DNA of 17,752 bases, from the NCBI GenBank assembly GCA_003158885.1, contig PMLN01000083.1, positions 1 to 17,752 on the forward strand, in the 5' to 3' direction. The stretch's first letter is position 1. Every line of letters starts with the position of its first letter. The stretch is from Anaerolineae bacterium. GTDB taxonomy: Bacteria; Chloroflexota; Anaerolineae; Anaerolineales; Villigracilaceae. Positions 12,583 to 17,752 of this stretch are shown piece by piece. The notes below the pieces were generated by a model, which was given only the letters and a program-made list of their open reading frames with translations, had not been told where the DNA came from and ran no database searches. A program made the position numbers and the translations under genes.

Positions 12583-15500
12583 TTACTCAAACAACGCCTT
12601 CACATCATCCTTCGTGAGCGACTTGAAGAAACTGGCTTCGTTGGAGATGATGTTTTTTACGAGGGCGCGTTTCTTTTCCTGCAATTGCAAAATCTTTTCC
12701 TCCACCGTAGCGCGGGCAATGATTTTATACACAAAGACGGGCTTATCCTGCCCGATGCGATGAGCGCGGTCGCTGGCTTGCATTTCGACGGCGGGATTCC
12801 ACCATGGGTCGAGATGGATAACGTAATCGGCGGTGGTCAGGTTCAAACCCACGCCGCCTGCTTTTAGGCTGATGAGAAAGAAGGGAATAGCGTCGTTGGT
12901 TTGAAACTCATCCACTTTGGCTTGGCGGTTTTGTGTCTTGCCGTCGAGATACATGTATTGGATCTTGCGTGCGTCCAGTTCACGTTTGACGAGTCTGAGC
13001 GCTTCCACAAATTGCGAGAAGATCAGCGCTTTGTGATTTTCGGCTTGCAAAGTCTCCAATGTTTCGAGCAGGATTTCAAACTTGGGCGCTTCGCCTTTAT
13101 ATTTTTTGTCCACCAGCGCGGGGTGAATGGCAATCTGCCGCAAGCGCAGCAAGCCCTCCAGGATTTTGAAGCGCGCGCTGTTCATACCTTCGCTTTCAAT
13201 TAAGCCCAGCAGTTCAGCGCGGTAATTTTCACGGGTCTGTGTGTATAGCTTTTTCTGCGCGGGTTCCATGTCTGTATAGATAATGCGTTCGGTGCGCGGC
13301 GGTAGTTCGGGCGCAACCTGTTCCTTGGTGCGGCGCAGGATGAATGGATAGATCAGGCTTTTCAGCAGCGCCATTGCCTTTTCATCGCCGCCGCTTTCGA
13401 TGGGGTTGGCGAATGCGTGTTTGAAATAATCCATGTTGCCAAGCAAGCCGGGATTCAAAAACGCAAACTGCGACCACAACTCAAACGTATTATTCTCCAC
13501 GGGTGTGCCTGTCATCACGATGCGATGTTCGCCATTCAACAACCGTGCCGCCTTCGCGCTCTTCGCCAGCGGATTTTTAATGGCTTGCGATTCATCGAGA
13601 ATGATATGCTTGAATGTATATCCGCGCAGAATTTCAATATCACGCAGCATCGTGCCATACGTAGTCAGCACCACATCATATTCATTGAAGATGGCGATAT
13701 CCTTGTTGCGGAAGTTGCCCATGTATTCAAGAAAGCGCAAAGTGGGTGTGAACTTTTTGGACTCTCTCTGCCAGTTGGTGATTAGACTTTTTGGGACGAC
13801 GAGCAGGTTCGCTGCATTGTTTTGATCATGCTCACCATTTGCGCTTCGGCTGTGCTCCCTTGGCGGGTCGCTCCGCTCGGTGCGAATTCCTTGTTGCTCC
13901 TGGTTCGATTGGAGATACGCCAGCACCTGGACGGTTTTCCCCAGGCCCATGTCGTCGGCGAGGATGCCGCCGAAGTTATATTCCTTGAGGAAGTGTAACC
14001 AGTCGAAGCCGTGCTTTTGGTAGGGACGAAGTTCGCCGGTGAAACCTTTCGGGAGCGGTTGCGGCGCAATCCGCTCGAAATGGCGAAAACGCTCGCGGCG
14101 TTGAATCAGTTCCGAGGGCGGATGAAGCGTTTCGTCATCTTCCAGCAGTTTATCCAGCAAAGGCAGGTGAAAGTCGCTGACGCGGAATCCGTCTTCAGTC
14201 TCTTCCGCCATATTCCAAAGATGTTTGTATTTCTCCAGCCATTCTTCAGGGATTTGACCGACGGAACCGTCGGCAAGTTTGATGTAATGCTCGCCGCGTT
14301 TGAGGGCTTTGCGAATATCGTGAAATGCAATTTGCTGATCGCCAAATTCGACAAAGGTTTTGAGATCGAACCAGTCAATGCCCGATGTAATGCTGACGCG
14401 CAGTGTGGCGGTGTTGCGGTTGATGCGGCCAAGTTTGAGATTGTCTTCGCCGTATATTTCAAAGCCCGCCTGCGTGAGCTGCGGAATGGAATGCAAAAGA
14501 AAATCGAAGGGATGCGCGCGGGCGCGCAGTTCGAGTGTGCCATACGGATGCGGCATGCCTGCGCGCTTGAGGCGATACGCCGGATCGGTGAGCAGTTGAT
14601 AAAAATATTGTTCGCGTTGGTTTTGGCGATGAATGCGGATCAAGTCCCATGATTCGGGGACGGTTTCGACGGTATACAATTCTTCTTTTACAAGCGGCAG
14701 TTCATATTCGCCGTAGCCAAAGCGCAGGTCGGCGCGCAGGATCTTATCTTGATCATCGTGAAGATAGAGGCGCGGCGTAGGTTCGGCATTTACATTCTGC
14801 CAATGGACGATGTCGCTTTTGATGGGGAGCAGTTGTGCGATTTGTGCGAAATATTGTTCGCGGAAAACATCCACATGTTGCGCCGGGATTTGGATTGGGA
14901 ACGAGTCCAGGATGGATAACGCTTGCGCATTGCGAAGTTGCGCCACGGTGTCATCCATCAAGACCCAGGCGGGGTTGACGGAAATTGTATCCACTCGATT
15001 TTGGAGGAGAGTGAATTGTCCGCCCTGTTCGTAACCTGCCTGCAAGGTGAGTTTGCTTTCATTGCTCTGCATATCAATTTTTATATCCACAGGTTCGGGT
15101 AGGACATGGATACGCCGCTCTATTTTTTCGGGGTAAACACTGCCGAGGAAAACGGGGATTTCGAATTTGGGAAGCATGGACAGGAACATATACATGCTGC
15201 TCGAGCCGATGCCATAGCGCATTGCATTTGATAGAATGTTCAGGAAGGAAACTGCGTCGGGGTTTAAGTTGAGACAGCCCGCGGGGTTTGCCTGTTGGAA
15301 TAAGCGCTCACCCTTCTTGATCCATGCCTTGTTTGTTTCCAGAAATTCATTGATTTCCTGAGGGGATTTTTTCTCGCCGCCTGCGAGACTGTACCATTCA
15401 TTCGACTTGATGATGAATGGTGTGAGGGAATAGGAATAGTTTGAGCGGTAGTCGCTTCCATAACCGTACATGCCCATGCGCGCGCGTTCCATGAGGAGGA

Positions 15501-15954
15501 CGGCCACATAACGGGTCAGATTTGGCGGGTTGGATTTACGCGGCGCCAGAGCGAGTGTTTCCTTGAGTTTATTTTGCCAGTTGCCGCTGGGAGCAGATGG
15601 AGATGGGGAAACAATATTATCTTCTTCTTCATCTTCATCGTACTCATCATCCTCTTTTAAGTATTCGCTCAGTTCCAGCCCGGCGGCGACCATGTGTTTG
15701 CAGAAGTTGCCTTCGTCGGCATATGGGCAGTCGCAGTCAAAAGTCAGGCTGCCTGACTCTTGATCTACTTCGATTTTAACAGTGTATTCGTTCGAATTCC
15801 CTTCGATCAGGCAAATGGCTTCATTATCGGTCACCAACTCCACGCTCCAGACGCGGCCATCTTTGTAATAGGCGCGTCCGCGTTGGATGGAGCCTGGGTC
15901 GGCGTATTGGGAGTAGGGAAAGGTTTCGAGAAGTTGAGGAGTGAGACTGTGCAT
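12583..15954 (-). CDS. SWIM zinc-finger SNF2-family DNA translocase
   Basis: A 1123-residue SWI2/SNF2 ATPase of the bacterial SWIM-SNF2 group. Residues 74-87 hold the SWIM zinc finger (CDCPYADEGNFCKH); an acidic stretch (EDDEYDEDEEED) follows. A long SNF2-associated region runs to about 640. The ATPase lobes contain DDMGLGKT (about 667-674), DESQ (about 787), VMTGTPVENN, FILRRTKEQ, GGVGLNLTTADYV and SDRAHRIGQDKPV. An unusual hydrophilic insertion, rich in R, S, E and P, lies between motifs I and Ia (about 689-714). I chose the start at 15954: an upstream codon at 16047 adds 31 residues that translate the promoter. There is no Shine-Dalgarno, and a TATACT box sits only 8 nt before the ATG, suggesting a leaderless mRNA. 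The protein likely remodels DNA-protein complexes; the exact role is unknown. Confidence 0.93.
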   Translation of the reverse strand: MHSLTPQLLETFPYSQYADPGSIQRGRAYYKDGRVWSVELVTDNEAICLIEGNSNEYTVKIEVDQESGSLTFDCDCPYADEGNFCKHMVAAGLELSEYLKEDDEYDEDEEEDNIVSPSPSAPSGNWQNKLKETLALAPRKSNPPNLTRYVAVLLMERARMGMYGYGSDYRSNYSYSLTPFIIKSNEWYSLAGGEKKSPQEINEFLETNKAWIKKGERLFQQANPAGCLNLNPDAVSFLNILSNAMRYGIGSSSMYMFLSMLPKFEIPVFLGSVYPEKIERRIHVLPEPVDIKIDMQSNESKLTLQAGYEQGGQFTLLQNRVDTISVNPAWVLMDDTVAQLRNAQALSILDSFPIQIPAQHVDVFREQYFAQIAQLLPIKSDIVHWQNVNAEPTPRLYLHDDQDKILRADLRFGYGEYELPLVKEELYTVETVPESWDLIRIHRQNQREQYFYQLLTDPAYRLKRAGMPHPYGTLELRARAHPFDFLLHSIPQLTQAGFEIYGEDNLKLGRINRNTATLRVSITSGIDWFDLKTFVEFGDQQIAFHDIRKALKRGEHYIKLADGSVGQIPEEWLEKYKHLWNMAEETEDGFRVSDFHLPLLDKLLEDDETLHPPSELIQRRERFRHFERIAPQPLPKGFTGELRPYQKHGFDWLHFLKEYNFGGILADDMGLGKTVQVLAYLQSNQEQQGIRTERSDPPREHSRSANGEHDQNNAANLLVVPKSLITNWQRESKKFTPTLRFLEYMGNFRNKDIAIFNEYDVVLTTYGTMLRDIEILRGYTFKHIILDESQAIKNPLAKSAKAARLLNGEHRIVMTGTPVENNTFELWSQFAFLNPGLLGNMDYFKHAFANPIESGGDEKAMALLKSLIYPFILRRTKEQVAPELPPRTERIIYTDMEPAQKKLYTQTRENYRAELLGLIESEGMNSARFKILEGLLRLRQIAIHPALVDKKYKGEAPKFEILLETLETLQAENHKALIFSQFVEALRLVKRELDARKIQYMYLDGKTQNRQAKVDEFQTNDAIPFFLISLKAGGVGLNLTTADYVIHLDPWWNPAVEMQASDRAHRIGQDKPVFVYKIIARATVEEKILQLQEKKRALVKNIISNEASFFKSLTKDDVKALFE

Positions 15955-15961
15955 GGACGAT

Positions 15962-16005
15962 AGTATAAAACAAAAATTGTTATGCGGCTGCCGGCCGAAA
16001 TTATA
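15962..16005 (-). promoter_or_regulatory. candidate promoters for the SNF2 gene
   Basis: Two -10-like boxes on the minus strand: TATACT at 15962-15967, which would start transcription almost exactly at the ATG (15954), and a perfect TATAAT at 16000-16005, which would give a leader of about 40 nt without a Shine-Dalgarno. Neither has a good -35 box. Either way the gene appears to lack a conventional ribosome-binding site. Confidence 0.4.
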
Positions 16006-16080
16006 CCCGCATGTTAATTTGACTGCGCCTGTATGTTTGACGGTCACCCTATCAACCCACTATTCGAACTCCATGGATAA

Positions 16081-16117
16081 CAGGTTCGCTCCTGCTCATT
16101 GAACAGGAGCGAACCTG
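16081..16117 (-). terminator. strong 14-bp hairpin, likely terminator of the surface-protein remnant
   Basis: Perfect inverted repeat CAGGTTCGCTCCTG (16081-16094) / CAGGAGCGAACCTG (16104-16117) with a 9-nt loop. It begins 21 nt downstream of the TAA at 16139 on the minus strand, the usual place for a terminator. There is no clear T-run after it (TTATCC on the minus strand), so it may act as an mRNA 3'-end stabiliser instead. Confidence 0.55.
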
Positions 16118-16138
16118 AAATTGAGTTTGAGAGCAAAC

Positions 16139-16445
16139 TTAGGGCGTGAAGAAGTAATAGACGGTGGACCAGGCAGAAATGCCGGTAGTGCCCTGCGCCT
16201 GAACGCGCCAATAGAATTTGGTCTTGGAGGGGAGAGTCCCAGCGCCTGGGAGGCTGCCATGGGCCGGTCTGTGCTGGAACTCAGAAAACTCGCTTTACCG
16301 GTGCGGGAATTGTAGCCCCGTTTTATTCCATCGTTTTGAAGAGCGGAACTGGCGCGGACTGTACCGGCTCCCACCGAAGAAAGCTCATGGACAGAATCAT
16401 GACGACGGATAGGTAAAGATGAACGGGCTTTCGATTCCCTGACAT
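16139..16445 (-). pseudogene. wrecked secreted/surface protein gene: signal peptide plus last Fn3-like repeat
   Basis: The ATG at 16445 has GAGGAGG just upstream and encodes 40 residues. They include a hydrophobic segment (YLSVVMILSMSFL) and a likely signal-peptidase site at VQSA-PVPLF, then stop at TAA 16323. In another frame, ending at TAA 16139, the DNA reads GTLPSKTKFYWRVQAQG and then ISAWSTVYYFFTP. YWRVxA...W(S)xVxxFxTP is the typical last strand set of fibronectin-type-III-like repeats in secreted bacterial proteins. So both ends of an exported protein survive, with the middle and the frame lost. Its position before a strong hairpin fits an old single-gene unit. The original function cannot be told. 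Confidence 0.65.
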
Positions 16446-16779
16446 ACATCCTCCTCACTTGCGCGGCTTGACCGGGCACATTGGATCAGGCTCGCGTCAA
16501 ACAGGCCAGTTGTCAGGAATAGATTAAATCTTCGTATGCGGACACTGCGTTGCTTAGTTCAGCGCCGCACCCTCGTAAACCGGATTCCCACAACTGTTTT
16601 CACAACACAATGTTAAAAAATTGTACATTAGGATACGTTTTTGCCTACAACAAATGTTATATTTTCCCAGTGTCGGTTGTCATGGAGAAGCTAATCTGAT
16701 CTTCTATCGTTATGTGATCATCGTGAACTTTTGCCGTTTGCCCGGTTTGCCATATCCGTAAAATATATCCGACGAATTA
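16446..16779. other. AT-rich intergenic region, no gene seen
   Basis: About 330 bp between the surface-protein remnant and the stop of the last gene. No credible frame on either strand. It is AT-rich around 16600-16680. A weak minus-strand promoter candidate for the remnant is TACAAT at 16620-16625 with TTGTAG at 16645-16650 (19-bp spacer). No terminator-like hairpin is obvious after the gene ending at 16780. Confidence 0.4.
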
Positions 16780-17752
16780 TCAGAACATCATCATTTGTCC
16801 CTTGATCTGTTCAATGGGATCGCCGGCAATTTGTTCCTCGAACGTTTCGCGCGTCAGGATCGGAACCTCCGAGAGAGAGCGCAATAAACGATATTTCACC
16901 AGGCGATAGTTTTTCAACCGTTCCGCCAGAACGGCGTCGCGCTGGGCTTTATAGGCAACGAGCGCGGCGCGTCCGCCGGGGATGACAAGCAAAGTTTGTT
17001 CAGGCGGATGGGAGCTTTCCGCCATGGCGCGCCCGACCATTGCAGAAGCCAGCACGGAAAAAATGCGGATTGTCCTGCCGGCTTCCTCCCATATCAACAA
17101 ATTCGCCTGCCGCCGCGTTTTATATTTCAAGCGTTTTCCCATCGAATCGATCAAGGCGCTCATCCTGCTTAATTCTGCGCGGCGCGCGGAGGCGGCATCT
17201 TCGGAGCGCAGCTTCCAGCTGGCTCCTTTTTTTTCCGCGTAAGATTTCAATACCGCATAAATCATGCCCTTGGATGGCGTCAGCAAGCCGGGGAAGCGCG
17301 GATAGAGATCATCCTCGATTTCAAGAAAGATGCTTTCCGGATTTTTTTGCAGGAACGTGACCACCGCCACTTCGACGCGGTCCATCAACGACTCGCGGTA
17401 CGGACTTGGATCCGTACTATGTTCATTGATTCCCCAGAAGCCGGTCTCGATGTTTTCGCCGCCGGAATAATGTACGAAACTGGAATCGTCTTTCACTGCG
17501 GCTTCCATGGCGGCTTGCGTTTTCCGTAAAGCTTCATCGAAGCCCTGATCGCTTTTTTTGAGCGCGTGAGATTCTGCCAGCGCAGCCAAACCGGCGGCAT
17601 GAACATGCAGATAACCGGCAGGTTCACCGCGTGCGGATAGATGGCTGCGAATCGAATCTCGAATTAAACCAATCTGCGGTTCGGCATATTCGCGATGCAA
17701 ATGTTCGCCGCGTTCCCAAACCATTTGGATCGGATCATGCTCCGTGCGCAAG
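16780..17752 (-). CDS. C-terminal part of a large uncharacterised protein, start outside window
   Basis: At least 323 residues, open at the right window edge. The product is mixed alpha/beta and soluble, with no membrane segment or signal peptide. Recognisable features are a repeat-free helical start (YLHVHAAGLAALAE), an acidic segment followed by DLYPRFPGLLTPSKGMIY, a basic stretch (MGKRLKYKTRRQANLLIWEE), VIPGGRAALVAYK and the tail TRETFEEQIAGDPIEQIKGQ before MMMF. The DPIEQxxGQMMMF ending recalls, from memory, the C-termini of large DNA-modification or adenine-methylase-like proteins in accessory loci. No catalytic motif (DPPY, FxGxG) falls inside the window, so I give no function. The first visible in-frame start (TTG at 17751) is at the edge and is probably internal. 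Confidence 0.7.
   Translation of the reverse strand, partial: LRTEHDPIQMVWERGEHLHREYAEPQIGLIRDSIRSHLSARGEPAGYLHVHAAGLAALAESHALKKSDQGFDEALRKTQAAMEAAVKDDSSFVHYSGGENIETGFWGINEHSTDPSPYRESLMDRVEVAVVTFLQKNPESIFLEIEDDLYPRFPGLLTPSKGMIYAVLKSYAEKKGASWKLRSEDAASARRAELSRMSALIDSMGKRLKYKTRRQANLLIWEEAGRTIRIFSVLASAMVGRAMAESSHPPEQTLLVIPGGRAALVAYKAQRDAVLAERLKNYRLVKYRLLRSLSEVPILTRETFEEQIAGDPIEQIKGQMMMF

Noticed and set aside
12541..12867. Continuation of the plus-strand frame from the IS256 remnant as one 202-aa protein
   Set aside because: The second half is the reverse complement of the SNF2 3' coding region and has no transposase similarity.
16096..16479. 127-aa minus-strand frame over the surface-protein remnant
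   Set aside because: Its sequence is low-quality (serine/proline/arginine rich). The two other frames carry the recognisable signal peptide and Fn3-like end.

Overview
The window looks like chromosomal DNA of a free-living bacterium with mid-range base composition. Almost all genes are on the minus strand, with short spacings and ATGA-type overlaps. A Chloroflexota (Anaerolineae-like) source is my best guess, from the fused glycosyltransferase/toroid + GH130 pair, the SWIM-SNF2 protein and the folate cluster. No rRNA or other marker gene confirms this. I see no tRNA, rRNA or CRISPR array.

Layout, left to right. (1) 1-1743 minus: an aldo/keto reductase followed 4 bp later by a short-chain dehydrogenase that runs off the left edge. 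(2) 1892-3323: a folate/pterin block with folE on plus and folB-folK on minus, converging. FolK is only about 100 aa and has lost its N-terminal pterin/ATP-binding half. Just upstream of folB is the last 24 codons of another short-chain dehydrogenase, cut off by a 166-bp element with 15-bp perfect terminal inverted repeats. (3) 3515-8512 minus: a compact operon made of a degraded SWIM-like gene, a RecQ helicase fused to a ComF-like phosphoribosyltransferase, a DprA-like protein (ATGA overlap) and galT. The RecQ-PRTase + DprA pair matches the layout of the known RqlHI/PsyrTA genotoxic toxin-antitoxin/defence pair. (4) 8563-8711: a tiny unit with a strong Shine-Dalgarno inside a hairpin, a 34-codon frame interrupted by TGA, and a terminator. 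(5) 8784-12030 minus: a GT4/toroid fusion overlapping a GH130 phosphorylase gene, with a structured leader. (6) 12259-12540 plus: a truncated IS256-family transposase abutting the 3' end of the next gene. (7) 12583-15954 minus: a full-length SWIM-SNF2 ATPase. (8) 16081-16445 minus: a wrecked surface-protein gene keeping only its signal peptide and its last Fn3-like repeat. (9) 16780-17752 minus: the C-terminal part of a large unidentified protein.

The strongest biological system is the RecQ-PRTase/DprA locus. A second theme is repeated internal deletion: FolK, the SWIM-like gene and the surface protein each keep both ends but have lost the middle. With the clipped dehydrogenase and transposase, this suggests a lineage that sheds accessory genes by deletion, provided the assembly is sound.
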